Shown: positions 47,601-60,960, counted from the first letter of the stretch. The stretch: DNA of 64,000 bases from Lunularia cruciata (GCA_948567375.1 OX419761.1:17956243-18020242), one strand, 5' to 3'. Program-made: numbers and translations. The notes: generated from the letters alone by a model not told the origin.

Positions 47601-48430
47601 TCTCAAATCTTCTTGCTTGATATTTCTCCCTAATCCAATAAGCACAATTACCTTCAGATCCAATCTCTCTTCTCATGAGATACTACTCCCCTCTCTCTCA
47701 AATTTTCTTCTTGCATGATAGTCCTTTGCTCTCTCTACTCGGTGCAAAATTCCAACCCAATTTCTTGTGCATAAATCAATATGATCCAATTTCTCTTTTT
47801 GTGTGATATTTATTCTGTCTATTCTCTTTGCCCTCTATTCTCTATTCTCTCTCTAAAGGAAATATCCAACTTAATTTCTTATCTCACTTGAAATTTCTCC
47901 CCTCTATTCTTTCTTTGAATCCTCCCAATCAAAATACTCTATTCTGTCAAACATATTCATAACTATTTGAAACAAAGCAACATACTCTCAAGCAACATTC
48001 TCGGAAAAGCTTGACAACCTCCCTTCAAATGGCAAAGCTCAAAGGGCAAAGCTAGACCCAATCTTGGTCAAGTTGGTCGAGGCATTGAGGTTTTCTTTGT
48101 GGTGGGGTTTTGGATTTCTGCTATTGTCACTTCAATTTCAAAATTTGATAATTCTCAATCTTCATTCATTAATCTGTCCATCTAATAATTGCAGACCTAC
48201 TAGGTACTTAATACTTCCAGCAACACCCAGAATGCCGTAAATTTTACAAGAGAAGGTTTTGAATTTTGAATATTGTAAAATTTTTATGACAATGGGAGAC
48301 CTTGCATAAAATTTCTATGTACCTAGTCCTTTTTCTACCATAGAAATTTCTACTGCCACCCGGTAAATATTTTTGGGATTTATAGTGGAGATGAAAACTG
48401 CATTATTGAAACCCCTTAGTGTACCACAAC
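44610..48430. other. Gene-free DNA with G/T-rich and pyrimidine-rich tracts
   Basis: 44820-45200 is G/T-rich (ggttttg repeats); 45590-46060 and 47340-47960 are strongly C/T-rich (ctctctcct, ttctctctc) on the plus strand. Open frames here (for example 45810-46034) reflect composition only. No exon or element edges seen. Confidence 0.5.
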
Positions 48431-48499
48431 TCGATATTAGAAGATGAGGGAGAAGGGAAAGAGGACTATATAGTGCTTGAGTACTGAAACGCTAAACAA

Positions 48500-50310
48500 T
48501 TGAGGGAAATGGATTGATAGATGGATATAGAGAAATGAAGACAGAAGCCATTCAATGAATGGGAGATCCAGAACTTATTGAATGCAAGATATATAATGTA
48601 TACACGATAACAAACATATAATCATATCAAGAGTAACATTTATATACAAGTAGCATGCATAAATAAACAGAAACAAAACACCAGCCCATTGTAGAGAAAC
48701 AAAATCAATAGGAAAAGCAAAGACTTAATGAGCCAGATGAGAAAGATTAAGATAAATAGAAGTCAGGAATCATGTAGAAGCCTAGAAATTGAAAGTAGTG
48801 GAAGAGCCATGAGTCAGCAGCCCTAGAGTATGAAATCGCTCGGTATAGCGATTCGTTAGACAACTGGATATAGGTTAAATCGCAGCATGTGCTATGAACA
48901 CATGAGTCCTAAGACACCAAATCAAGGAGGGACGTAGAAAGGAGGTCATAGTACATCACCACAAAAGCACATACAATTTCATCATTGCCAAATGCAGTGC
49001 TGAAGTAGCTGGGCGAATGCCAGTACTGAGATTTTGTTCGAAAGCTGATGAGTGCCCAGGTATGGATGGATGGACATAGAAAAATGAGGACAGAAGCTGT
49101 TCAATGGATGGGCGTGCGATCCAACACTCATTGAACGTAAATGAGATGCAAGATATGTCATATATATGAATGGATATTGGATGTTGCAAATGAACTCACA
49201 AGTGCCAAGGCAAACTCCATTGCTCCCCGAAGTGCCACTCAAAGCAATAACAGTGCTGAGAAAAGAGAAGGCTGAAAATTATGTGGAGACCTAACATACA
49301 TACATTTCTAGAAACTCGATAAGAGTTACATAAAATGTAGCCACAGGAGTAGTTGAAATATCCCTCACAGCAGAATGAGCCAAGAAAACTTGTATAACAG
49401 TGAGCAGAAGAAAGGAGTGAATCGAGGCATACCTGGTGAACAACTGAAAGAAAATACCGATTAGTCGAGAGGCAAACAAAACACAGCAAAGTTACTCAAT
49501 GATGCAATACTAAAGTACAAGTTCGTTGAAGGTAACTAAAGAGAGTTGAGATAGAATGATGGGAGCAGGGGAAGGGGCGGCGCGTCTCATTCAGGGAATG
49601 TAAGCGCAGAGAGCAAGTCAAGAAATATTATTCATCGGGTAATCGACTACGTACCTAAAAGCAGAACGTGAACGATTGCAGTAATCTAAAATCGGGAGTC
49701 GGACAGAAACCTTGAAATCGAAAGTCATGTAGGAACCATGAGACAGACAAACATCAAGCTAGTAATAATAGATGGGGATTAGTTGAGGATGGGTGGAGTG
49801 GAGCAAAGTGGGAGAGGAGTGGATGTTGACTTGGCTGAGTTGTTAGAGGATTCGGTTTGAGAAAATGTGAGTAAAAGCTGTTCCCGAACGGGGGATGAGA
49901 GAACTGGACACACACAGCATAACTATCTAGTTAGTTAAGGGGACAGGATAGGAGGGACGAGAGCAGAAGGAATGAGAGATTCCGAACTCATTAATCGTAT
50001 ATGAAGTGAGGGTGCGGAGATTGGATATCACAACATGCTCTATGAAAGGATGAGTCCTAAAACACTAAACATTGAAGGAAGTACACAGGCGGTCATAGTA
50101 AGCATTCGAGAAAGCACTACAAAGTTCATAGGTGTTTATCTTAGTGCTTATCGAAGTAGTTGAGCGAATTCCTATACCCCTTGTTCTAAGTCTCCGTTCA
50201 AAAGCGAATTCCTATTCCCCTTTTCCTAAGTCTCCGTTCAAAAGCTCATGAATGTTGAGGTAAATTCAGATGTTTCCAAAAGTGTCCCGCTCAAAATAAT
50301 AACATTGAAA
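48500..50310. repeat. Diverged duplicated blocks
   Basis: Landmarks recur in order: atggatatagagaaatgaagacagaagccattcaa (48524) and atggacatagaaaaatgaggacagaagctgttcaa (49067); gctatgaacacatgagtcctaagacacc (48890) and ctctatgaaaggatgagtcctaaaacac (50038); aggtcatagtac (48944) and cggtcatagtaa (50091); gtagctgggcgaat (49006) and gtagttgagcgaat (50157); tgctccccgaagtgccactcaaagcaataaca (49221) and a similar stretch near 50272. Within the last block a 41-bp unit starting gcgaattcctat is repeated in tandem (50164-50245). No coding function seen; likely an old non-autonomous repeat or a segmental duplication. Confidence 0.6.
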
Positions 50311-50644
50311 AGGAATAAATACCATTTTTAAATAAATAAATAAAAATATTTATTTAAAACATTATTTCATAAATTATATTTTAATTATTTTAATTTTAAA
50401 ATAAAAATAAATTTTAAAATATTTAGTATTATCAATGACTTGTAAATGAGAATGTAATTAAAAAATATTATAAAACACTAAAAAAATATAATAAATATTT
50501 TGTAAGGACATTTTTAAGATAACATTAATATAAATAAATAATTATAATATTTTTATTGATATCAAAGCTTTTAATTATATCATTATATGGACATAGATCT
50601 TTCGTATTCATCATCTTTATTCATGGTCTATAGATTCAATAATA

Positions 50645-50646
<2 letters not shown>

Positions 50647-50738
<92 letters not shown>
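50647..50738. repeat. (AT)46 microsatellite
   Basis: An uninterrupted 92-bp alternating AT run. It lies about 400 bp upstream of the inferred first exon of CDKG. The AT-rich DNA before it (50310-50640) shows nothing else. Confidence 0.98.
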
Positions 50739-50741
<3 letters not shown>

Positions 50742-51122
50742 TTGACATTACACATTCTCAAGAAGATGGAAAGTACATTGGAAATGGAATTCCCAATGAT
50801 ACGTTTGAATTGCACGTTGATTCGAATAAGTCTTAGCATGCCCTTATGTTGTAGTTTGAATTGCACTTTTACTTGAAGAAGTCCCGGAACGCCCTTATGT
50901 TGCAGTTCACCCGACCCTGGATGTTCTGGTCGCAGCAGTGCAAACTTTCGGAAAAGCGTCTTAAGTTGATAATATTATCGGTCTCGGAGTTGTTGTCTGC
51001 AATGATTCGTGGAAGAAACCTGCAGAATTGGAAACCAGTTTCCAGTTGCTATTATGCATAGAGGCTGACGTGAACCGACCGCCGTTGAGGTCAATTTGGC
51101 CTCGATGGACAGAAGATCACAG

Positions 51123-51669
51123 GTAAGAGTAGTCATCGAGAATCGGATGTCAGAGTAGCTCTGGTTTCTGGATTTGAAAATTATTGTTGAGGCCTTGTTG
51201 GATTGAGTCTAGTGTCGCAATTTTTATCTCGATTTCTTCATTTCTTGCCCCGCAATTCCGGCAACTTGAACTTTTAGGGTTGGTTGAGATTTCCACATTC
51301 ATAAGACTTTCTGTATCTCAATATATTGGAGCAATTCATTATTATTACCGTAGTATGCAGTCATGGATAATTTATCTGCACCAGGATAGGTAGGTGTGGG
51401 CAAGGCTGCCTGGACAGTTTATGCCTCAATCGCTGGGAAGAGCAGCCAATTGGATGGTGGGTACAATGTGAAATTTTCTTAACGTTCTTCGGGTGAAGTG
51501 AATTTTGACCCCAAGGTTGTTACAAAACGTGGTGTTGGAGTAGCGACGACGGGAGGACCATTTTCTGTTCCTACCATTATGAATTTGATTCTTACTGGAG
51601 GTTGTCATTCTAGGGGAATAAAGTTGAGAAGCAAGTTTATCAATTGTGATTGATTGACCGATTTTGTAG
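51123..51669 (+). other. Probable 5'-UTR intron of CDKG
   Basis: A strong donor (cag|gtaagagt at 51123) and an acceptor (ttttgtag at 51662-51669) bracket DNA with no long frame. The in-frame TAG just upstream of the CDKG start is part of this acceptor. The model puts the end of a first non-coding exon at 51122 and the coding exon start at 51670, 33 bp before the ATG. It needs transcript evidence. Confidence 0.5.
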
Positions 51670-51702
51670 GATTGCCAGCGAGCAGACGAGGAGCATCAAA
51701 GT

Positions 51703-54700
51703 ATGGTTGGTAGCCGACATCACACTATACCTTTTCAACAATCGAGACCTAGAATGTCGTATGTTGGGAGCAAGGATTCTCGTCCAGTATCTGTAGCACC
51801 TGGAGTAGTTGGCAGCCATATTGATAGAGGAAGAGATATTGGTAATGGAGGAAGGGCACCTGAGGCGTCTCACAGGGATGGCCAAAGGGGCAACAAACGA
51901 GGGTGGGATAGCTACTCAGACCGAGAAAGAGATTTCGACCGGAATGCGTCAAGGGATTTAAGAAGGCCTGTGGGGCATGCTGGATTTGAGAGAGGCAGAG
52001 ATGATATGAGGGGCTTGGACAAGCAAAGATTTGAAGAGAGGAGTCAAAGGCGAATCGATGAAAAGAAAACTGTGTACAGCGAACAACATGCGGATTTGAG
52101 AATGGGTAGATATCGTTCTGGTAGTGATTCTGCAGCGACTTCATGGTCGTCTGCATCAAATGGCAGAGAAGCTGTGCCAATTGTAAATATCTCAAGATCG
52201 ATGGATAGAAATTCTAGGTCGACCACGGCGCAGGGCGGGAGAAGCCACGGACGAAAGGGTGAGGAAAGGGAGTTAGGAGAGCTGCCAAGTGTAACCAAGA
52301 CGGGAGAAAAGCAGGTATCCAATAGCCAAGAGATACAGTCTGATAAGGAATCTGGGGAGCTATCGAGGAGTACTAAAGAGGGGGTATTGCAAGCACAAGA
52401 TAGTGAGGAGATGGAGCCTGGGGAACTACCGAGTGAAAGTACAACGGAATCGATCACCTGGAGTGCAAATACATCAATTCCTGGGGGATCTAATCACGAA
52501 TCGGAACTGGATGATCGAGGTAGAAGGAGCTCTCCACATAAAAAGCCAAAATTTACTCCAGTAGTATGGGACTATGTTGCGCAACAGGTTCAGCCAAATA
52601 AGTTTTCAGATGGGTTAGTTTCTGGTCCAGTTATTGGGTTGATGTCTAATGCAATTCAAGATTCTTCCGTAAGTGCTCACAATCTACCCCTCTCTATACC
52701 TACCCTTCTCTCTTCTCCGAGTCAGATCAGCTCGATTACTCCACTTCCATCTATCCATGAATTTCCAGCTGCAGTTGATCGTGGCATTTCGAGTACCTCA
52801 TCGGGATCCCCATCATCTGTAACATCTTTCTCTATCGCAGAACTTGGAATGTCGCCCAAGACAGTGGGCCTAAATCACAAGAGCGAATTGGGTGGGACTG
52901 ACAGAAAGGACAATATGAGTCGTTCTGCTGGAGAGGATGCTGATTTTGAGGCCGGACAGTGCTCTCCAGAAGTTGGCGAGAGGGGAGAGGAGACGCTTTC
53001 ACCTGCACCTATTACGATCGCGAATTCCCGTTGGGCTGAAATCGATGAAACTCCAGAGCAGATAGAAAGCCCTATTCAAGCCGGTGGTCTTAGGTCTAGT
53101 CTAGGGAGTGACAACAATATTACTGCCCTGACGGAAAATGGTAAGGGTGGGAATAGAAACCTGAGAAATCACTCTGAGAGTAATAAAATTCTCAGGGAGA
53201 AGTTTACTATAACTCATGCAAAAGGGAAGGGTAACAAGAGCGACGACTTAGGAAAAGATTTGCCGAGTAAATTGCTAGCTGACCAGGAATATGAGCAGGA
53301 GTTGAACAAGAGGGAACTGATGGAGCTTTACGAAGAGGAGTCTGATGGAGAGGATGAAGAAGAGCCAAGACCATATGAAGATTCTGAACCTGAGGATTTT
53401 GTGGATGGATCCTCTGAACATGCGAGAAAATTCGACATGCTGCAGGGATGCAGAAGCGTGAATGAATTCCAGTTATTGAATAAAATCGACGAGGGCACTT
53501 ATGGTGTGGTATACCGTGCGAGAAATAAGCAAACAGGAGAGATTGTTGCTTTGAAAAGGGTTAAGATGGAAGGAGAAAGAGAGGGCTTTCCGTTAACGGC
53601 TTTGAGAGAGATCAACGTGCTGCTATCTTTACACCATCCTTCTGTGGTGGATGTGAAAGAAATTGTTGTAGGTAGTACCATAGACAGGATCTACACGGTG
53701 ATGGAGTACATGGAACATGAGCTGAAAGGTCTGATGGAAAGCTTGAAGCAGCCGTTCAGTACAAGTGAAGTGAAGTGTCTTATGCTTCAACTGTTTGAGG
53801 GAGTCCAATATTTGCACGACAACTGGGTGTTACACAGGTCTGTAATTTGACTGTAGTGATGCTCTGTGTTTTGCAACTGGTAGTCGCTGGTAGTCGGCAC
53901 CTAAGAAAGCGGCTCATAGGACGCTAAGTAAAGCAGTAGAGGGAAGGCATCTAAGAGTATAGTTGAGAAAATGTCAGGTCATCATATCGAAATTGAATTC
54001 ATTACAAACTTAAGTTAGCCTAATGACCCTTGAATCTGCAGAGACTTGAAGACATCGAACTTGCTTATGAACAACGCTGGTGAACTGAAAATTTGTGACT
54101 TTGGACTTGCTCGACAGTATGGGAGCCCTCTTCAGATCTATTCGCATATGGTTGTGACTCTTTGGTACAGGTAAGTTGCAAATCTCATTTTCAGATGTCT
54201 CACAGAGAACACCGATCCAAACTAAGCCCTGAAGTATGTTTGTGAAAATGGTTTCTCTTCGCGTTCAATCGTCCTTGGCTGATTCAGCAGTAATGTCTTG
54301 CACCATTCACTGATTTATTTCTCCGGGCTTGTATTTGCTGGTCAGAGCACCAGAATTATTACTCGGATCAAAGCAGTACTCTACAGCAATTGACATGTGG
54401 TCTCTTGGTTGCATTATGGCTGAGTTGCTTGCCAAGCAGCCTCTTTTGACCGGGAAGTCCGAAATTGACCAGATTGATAAGGCAAGTTGCAATTCTTGGT
54501 GTGCCGAGGGTACTTGTGTAAGTTCTTTTGAGTTTGAGTAGGACCGGCAACGATGATATCTGTTGATTAACTCACATGAACCGTTAGTCGGGGGGTTAGA
54601 ATTGGCCATCGTGAGACCTAAAGTCCAATCTATCATACAATGTACGATTTGCTGAAAAGAAAGAACTTTAATCGTAGACCTTCCTAGACGTGAAGCTGTT

Positions 54701-55711
54701 GCTAGATGCTCCGAGGTTACATGGATCTGAGACAGTGGTTTAATTTGAATGACGATGTTCTTGAAAACTGAGTGGTGGTACAGATTTTCAAGATGCTGGG
54801 GACGCCAAACGAGAAGATCTGGCCTGAGTATAGCAAGCTCCCCGGTGTGCAGTGCAACTTCGTGAAGCAGCCGTAAGATCTCTAATAATGTTCCCGTTGC
54901 TTGCGTATCGTCTTCCCTCTACATTTCCTGGTTGTTGATGAATTTTACGACTAAATATTTGAAAGTTAAACGATGTTTAATTTTATGCTTGGATCAGATA
55001 CAATCGTTTGAAAGAGAAGTTCCCTGTAGCAGCTTTTGGTGGAGGCCCATCACTCTCTGAAAGCGGATTTGATCTTCTCAATAGACTGTTAACCTACGAT
55101 CCCCGAAAGGTAAGAGAGGCTTGCCAATGTTTTGTGCAGGTAACGGACGACAACGTTTGATGAATTTTGCACATGGCCAAAGTCATTTCAGCTCCCTTAT
55201 TTCTACAATTTTCTGATATAGAAAGCTTCGGAAGAAGAATAAGTATCATTGTGTCTCGTTCTTTAGCAGTACCGCAGCTCCTAGTTCACAAGGACTGATT
55301 TGACATTATTTCACCAGAGGATAACAGCTGATGAGGCACTTAAACATGCGTGGTTCCGCGAGGATCCTTTGCCCAAGGCGAAAGAACTTATGCCAACTTA
55401 CCCCGCTCGTAGTGAGCATGCAAGGTTTGAATTCTGACCAATCTTGGGTGTTGATCCGTTTCTTTTACATCAATGTTCACATGGTTGGCATCACTGATCA
55501 CTTTGAATTCTAGTTCCTTCAGTTTTCCGAGAAGCCTTGAAAGAAAAGTGCAGCTTGCTAAAGACCTTAACCGCCTTCCGCTGATTGTCATTTGATTTGA
55601 ATGCCTTGCAGGCGGAGGCGTCGACTGGTCAAGAGTCCAGATCCATTGCAGAAGGAGCACAAGAAGGAAATGGGCCGAGGTGAGCCGGAGGGAAGGGGCC
55701 TTTTCGGCTGA
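51703..55711 (+). CDS. CDKG: CDKG-type cyclin-dependent kinase (CDK11/PITSLRE relative), intact, 7 coding exons
   Basis: Exons: 51703-53837, 54042-54170, 54346-54481, 54784-54872, 54998-55109, 55318-55424, 55612-55711; they join in frame to 935 codons plus TGA. Introns are GT-AG except the third, which starts GCAAGT (GC-AG). Residues 1-586 are a disordered arginine-, serine- and acid-rich extension encoded in one exon. The kinase domain follows: glycine loop DEGTYGVVY (596-604), catalytic lysine K618, cyclin-binding helix PLTALRE (630-636), HRDLKTSN (711-718), DFG (731-733). Arabidopsis CDKGs carry PLTSLRE and are shorter (about 600-750 residues). CDKG acts with cyclin L in pre-mRNA splicing and, in Arabidopsis, in meiotic synapsis at raised temperature. 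The start is the first ATG after an in-frame stop. No decay seen. Confidence 0.96.
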
Positions 55712-58700
55712 TATTAGTGACCCAATTGTGCAACTAGAGCGCAAGATTTCACGCTGTTCAGCAGCAGGTGTGCCACTATTTGCGACTAGAATTATGATTC
55801 GGTGTGTCCATCATTTCTGTCTGGCAGGTTTCGGGGTACATTTGTACAAAGTCAAGTAGCTACTCGAGGAATTGTTGCAGGTTGCGAATCTAAAATAATC
55901 AATATAGGGTTGCCCTTTATATGTCGTCCTGCACAAACTCAGTGTTGCGAATGCTTCTTCTGGATCCTACGCATCAGGATTTTAGCATTTGACGAAGGTC
56001 ATTAATCACTAATCGACGGGTATTGAGTAACTATAAACTCACCTTGAGTAAAGAGGTATTGGGATTTCAAAGTAAGATCAATAAGCTGCCGAATGCTCTA
56101 CATCCCGTTTTAAAAACTGAAGGAGACAACACACCTTATCAGTTTTGTGTGCTCTTTTCATTTCCATGATGACCGCTCTGTTTGTGGCGTGTGATGCTGC
56201 TGCAGAGGCTTGAGTGTTTGAAGTGGATATCTGCTTTAAAGTTCTGCGTAGGATATCAGTAGCCACAAAGTGCTCTTAGGGTGGAACTCGCACGCTTCGC
56301 TAGAAGTGGACTGCTGAGCAAAGTGCTGATTGAAAGGTCCTTGGGAAAAAGTTTGGGATCTAAAGCAGCCAAAGATAAACACAGAAGGTACATATGTCAT
56401 TGCAAGTTTTCTTCCACTGAAGTTGTGTATCAATTCCAGGATGTAAGCTGTTACTCTTGAAGAATTTGGTGAAGGTAAACAAGAACAAATCCAGATCTAG
56501 TGTTTCTGTTCCGAAAGCATAAATGTGATTCTAAGTTGATGTGTTGCGAAAGCTTTGAAACACCTGCTAGTACTTATCACAGTGCTGCAGATACTCTGGT
56601 CTCAAGTGAGCACAATTCTGAATTCCGACTCTTACGACATCAAGCTGTGGAGGTACTGATGTATCTATCGAGGTTGATGATCTACAGTTATGATGTTTAT
56701 CGAAGTGTCAGGAACTTTGAGTTATGGGAGCTTTCAGAGAGCATGAGCTGACAGCATTTCTCTTTGAATATGTTAGAATTTCGACTTCTTTAATATCTCA
56801 CTTCAGAGTCCAAAGCTCCTGGGAGGCCATCTTGTGTTGTTGGAGAATGAGTGTTTCAGGACACTGTGAATTGGACTTAATGAATACGTTCAACCATGCG
56901 AACTCATTAGATAGTCCCGATGGGACGCCCACCTCCAGAATCAGGTCTGGTTATGCATTTTAATTTCGACCTTGATCAAAGTGGTTGGTCTTGGATGCTG
57001 AACGTGTCCGTTTACGAAATTCCAAATCTCGTCTTTCTTTTAATGAGATCATTATGAGAATTAAGAAATGTGTAATTGATTCAAGAAACTGAAATCCAAT
57101 AAGAAGACTCAAAGGAAGCGGGTGAGAATGGTTGTCTTTTCATCAGCAGCAGCAGGTTGTTGCTGCGTTAGCTTTATTAGGAAGATGGCGAAGAGAGCAC
57201 ACTGGATAAGGATCGCACTTGCTGATAGAGTAATATATAGGTAGACATCTGCCGTTTATGGAGGGCAGTGAAAATCAGCATAGATGAGCATTATCTCCAG
57301 TAATTATCTCTATATTCGTGGTATGCAATATCCATTATTGGGTTAGTGATGCACTGGATTCATCACCTGTACACGTTGCAGAGTGTGCAGTCGTCGGATA
57401 TCGGCAGGTAAGCTTTATCATTCCCCAAGGAAGAAGAGAAGGAAACAGGTAGCGGAGGGGTACGCCACCCATGATCGTGCAATTTGTCTTGTCTTGTGAA
57501 CTTATACTCACCCTCGAATGACTTGGTTTGTTTGTTCCTGGTCAATGGACAATAGAGAGGAAGTTTTGGTGTGCTGAGTGTTTAATTGTGTAGGTACTTC
57601 CAACTAGCTGACTTGTGAATTTGGGTTTTCTTTCTATATAGCAAGCTTACGCATAAGAGCATGTGCATGTGCATGTACCTGTAGTTCAAAGAGATGGCTG
57701 TGTAGATACACCTTGGTATCTCCACATCCAGTAGTTTAAGAGTATCTCCACGATAGGTTGGGAGAATCTGCATTAGCTGTCAATAATGGGATTCGACAAC
57801 TCCGAAGTGTTCAGTGGGTCATGCTTGCAGAGCTTGGTTAACTTGTACTTACAGTACGATTGTTTACTTGCAGGAACAATGATCTTATCCTCTATAGATC
57901 TCTTCTACGTTCACCACTCTTTCTGAACATAATTAAACCTCTAGAAGAATGAAACCCACTGGCCACTATCGGTCCATTAAGTGGAGTCAAGATTCACACT
58001 TTTATCTTGCGTTCGAATGGACTCAATGTTCTGCCAGAGTTGGTACCCTTCTTGACAGCACACAAGAAAGTTTGCTATGGGTCGTCATACATTATAGGCA
58101 CGTACACTGCTTTCCCCGTTTTGAAAAGAAGAGGGCTTTCTTAAGGGGCATAAGAATTTGTGGCTTTGTTGATAGACGAGGTAGTGTTTGGCCGAGTATG
58201 AGTGTGGAGAAGCAAAAGTTGGGAAGGCGACCTAAAGATGTCGATTGATCAACGTCCCAAGTGCGGAAGCTCTGTGGTGAGTGCATAATTGTCTTAGATT
58301 GTCAGCTATAGACACGGAAATACTGTCGTGAGGTTTCCTTTCCCCCTCGTCAGAGCATTCTTGGCGCCGCAACCCAAAATCCATGTTAACAGCAAATCAC
58401 GCGGATGACTATTATGTGGCCTTTGATTCTTATCTCTAAGGATATATTTTCTCAGTTGATTATGGAAGATATGGAAGTAGATTCTAAAAGCTTAAAGAGT
58501 TTAACCCTGTTTTAAGCAAGTCGCATCCGCTTGTTCAATCTAGCTCTCTAGACTTTGTCCCACAGCACTCGAAACATCACCGTCAAGTTGGGCTAGTCAC
58601 GCTTAAAAGTATTGCCCTCGTATGTCATTTGCACATATATCATTCTTGAATTTTCCCTTCACTCGAATACTTTCTTGCCCCCTACAGTGATAAATACTCT

Positions 58701-59420
58701 CTGTCTACAGCTCTTTGAGTTTTCTGCCAAATGCCCGTGGCAATTGACACGCGGCCTCTGAAGTAGAGGCCATGGGACACGGGCCCCACTTGGGCCCTTC
58801 ACTTCACACGCGGATGAACTTCCCTCCCCCTTGAGACCCTTCGCTAGATACCCTCATTTTTCAGTCATCTTTTTTGTTTCTCGCACTCATCTTCCGCCCT
58901 TCCTGTTCTCCTGGGCCTTACTCTAGGAAATCCCCTTCCCCCTTCCGCCCCTTCCTGTTCTCCTTTCCTCTCTTAGGATGATTTACTTCCTTTCACCTTT
59001 TATTGCTGCTCGTTCGATTTTACTCTGTGTTTTTTCAACCCCCGTTTCTAGGGCAAAGGACATGCTATTTCCTAGTGGCGTTGGATGTGCTGGAGAAGTG
59101 TATTCCTCGAGTACTTCTACTAGTTGTTATTTGCTTTCGATTTGTTATTTGCTTTCAATAATAACATCTGTTTGGCTTTAACCAGGTATGTCTCGAGGGC
59201 CTTTTCTTATTCCTGCTCATGTTTTCATTTTCTTAAAGAGGATTTTGATTGCTTTACATTACTTAGCCTTTCCGATTCTTAATGTTGCTGCCCTTTGTTT
59301 GGACTTCAAGCTTCATTCGTTACAGCCCTTCCCCTTACCTTGAGCGACACTGTTGGAAGCAATCAAGTTTGCCTTGGCACCCATGAGTTTTCGAGCAGAA
59401 ACTCGAAATGAGGGGTACTG
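55712..59420. other. CDKG 3' flank and unassigned DNA with gene-like composition
   Basis: Part will be the CDKG 3' untranslated region. Open frames such as 56500-56751 and 57949-58248 (99 codons) on the plus strand, and 56266-56078 on the minus strand (MATDILRRTLKQIST), have no recognised domain or convincing exon partners. A C/T-rich patch at 58890-58970 contains a repeated cttccgcccttcctgttctcct. A non-coding RNA or lineage-specific gene is possible but unsupported. Confidence 0.35.
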
Positions 59421-59429
59421 ACTCTATCT

Positions 59430-60960
59430 CAGGTACTTCGGCACTACTTGAGGCACTGATGAAGTCGCATGTGTTTTCATAGAGACGTACTATGGCCGTC
59501 TTCTGCTTCCCTCAGTGGTTTGGTTTCTCTGGACTCAGGCGTCCATAGTGCTTGCTGTGATATATTGATATCCAGTCCTTGGATGCTTTGCTCGTCTTCC
59601 CTCGTTCTCTCTTCCCTCGTTCTCTGAGCGATTTCTACTTCCAGCGCTCTTTCTCTTACACCTTCCACTACTTTCGCTTCCTGACAAAGATCTTCCTTGC
59701 CCCGCGATATATTCTACTTCCTGTGCTCTTTCTCCTACACCTTCCACTATTGTCGTTTCCTGCCTCTGCTCTTCCTTGACCCGCGATATTTACAGATTAC
59801 TTCTTGTCTCTTGATACCAGTTTTTCTCCATCCGTTTAAGTTGGCCGTTTATTTCTGATGTATTTTTTCTCTACTGATATGGGAGGTCGGCATCCGCTTC
59901 TTTGATGGCTGCCTCTGAAATATGCGTATTGCTATCTACTGGTTTTTCAATGACATTTACTTCGCCTTTCATTTGCTGATGTTTCTTCTCTATATATGCA
60001 GTTGTTCCAATAGGTTCGCTTCGATTATGCCATTGCTGTCGGATACCTTCGATCCATTCTAACTTAGGGATTTCATACTACTCTAGCGTTGTGTACCATG
60101 TACATCTTGCTTAACGATCGTTTGCAACTCATGAGTTCTGGATAACCCGTTCCCAGAACAGCATCTGTTCTCGTATACCTATATATCATTCTCGAAATTC
60201 TTGCACATATATCATTCATTCTATATCATACTTCGGTCACTGCGTGAGGCACCGATGAAGTCGCAGGTGTTTTCATGGAGGTTTACTATGGCCGTCTTCT
60301 GCTTCCCTTAGCTGTTTGGCATCTCAGGACTCCAGCATCCATGGCGCTGGTTGTGATATTCTTTATATCCTGTCCTCTTACGTTTTGCTCTCATTACATT
60401 TTTACACTTCGACCCATTTTTGGAGCCCCATCATCTGAGAACTCTTGTTTTGTTCCACTCCTACACTCCCCAACTAATTCCCTCCCTAGTCTTGTCCCCT
60501 CGCTCTTTGATTGCTTCCTGCTTCGCCCTCTCGTGTCTTCAGTGTTCCTACCCGACTCCAGCCCAAGTTCTTCATCTTTGTTCATGCACTACTTACTGGC
60601 AGGCTCTTACATCACGTTTCCTATTCTTCACTATCGTTTGCATAGATGCTCTCGATTTCATGTTCTTTATTAGTCCGTTGGCCATCAGTTATTTTCAATT
60701 TGTTTCAATTATGCTTTTGCTGCAAGTTACATTCGATGCATTCTACCTTAAGGATTTCACACTACTCTAGCATTGTGATTCATGTAAATATTGCTTATCG
60801 ATCATTTGCACTTCATGAAATCTGGATAACCTTAGGGATTTCACACTACTCTAGCATTGTGATTCATGTACATATTGCTTATCGAGCATTTGCAGTTCAT
60901 GAAATCTGGATAACCCAGAACGGCTTCTGTTCTAGTATACCAATATATTATTCTTGAAAG
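59430..60960. repeat. Tandem duplication of about 0.8 kb with smaller nested repeats
   Basis: About 130 bp at 59448 (gaggcactgatgaagtcgca, tactatggccgtcttctgct) recurs at 60246 (gaggcaccgatgaagtcgca). Near 60067 the block ggatttcatactactctagc ... ctggataaccc recurs at 60751 and, in tandem 85 bp on, at 60836; cagcatctgttct-gtatac near 60161 recurs as cggcttctgttctagtatac near 60921. In unit 1 an 80-bp piece (acttcc-g-gctctttctc-tacaccttccacta) is itself doubled at 59628-59785. No long frame is maintained. Origin unknown. Confidence 0.7.

Noticed and set aside
50636..50866. 76-codon minus-strand open frame rich in Ile-Tyr
   Set aside because: It is the translation of the (AT)46 microsatellite and has no protein-like content outside it.
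51749..52457. Minus-strand frames of 137 and 148 codons inside CDKG exon 1
   Set aside because: They are antisense shadows of a long real coding exon.
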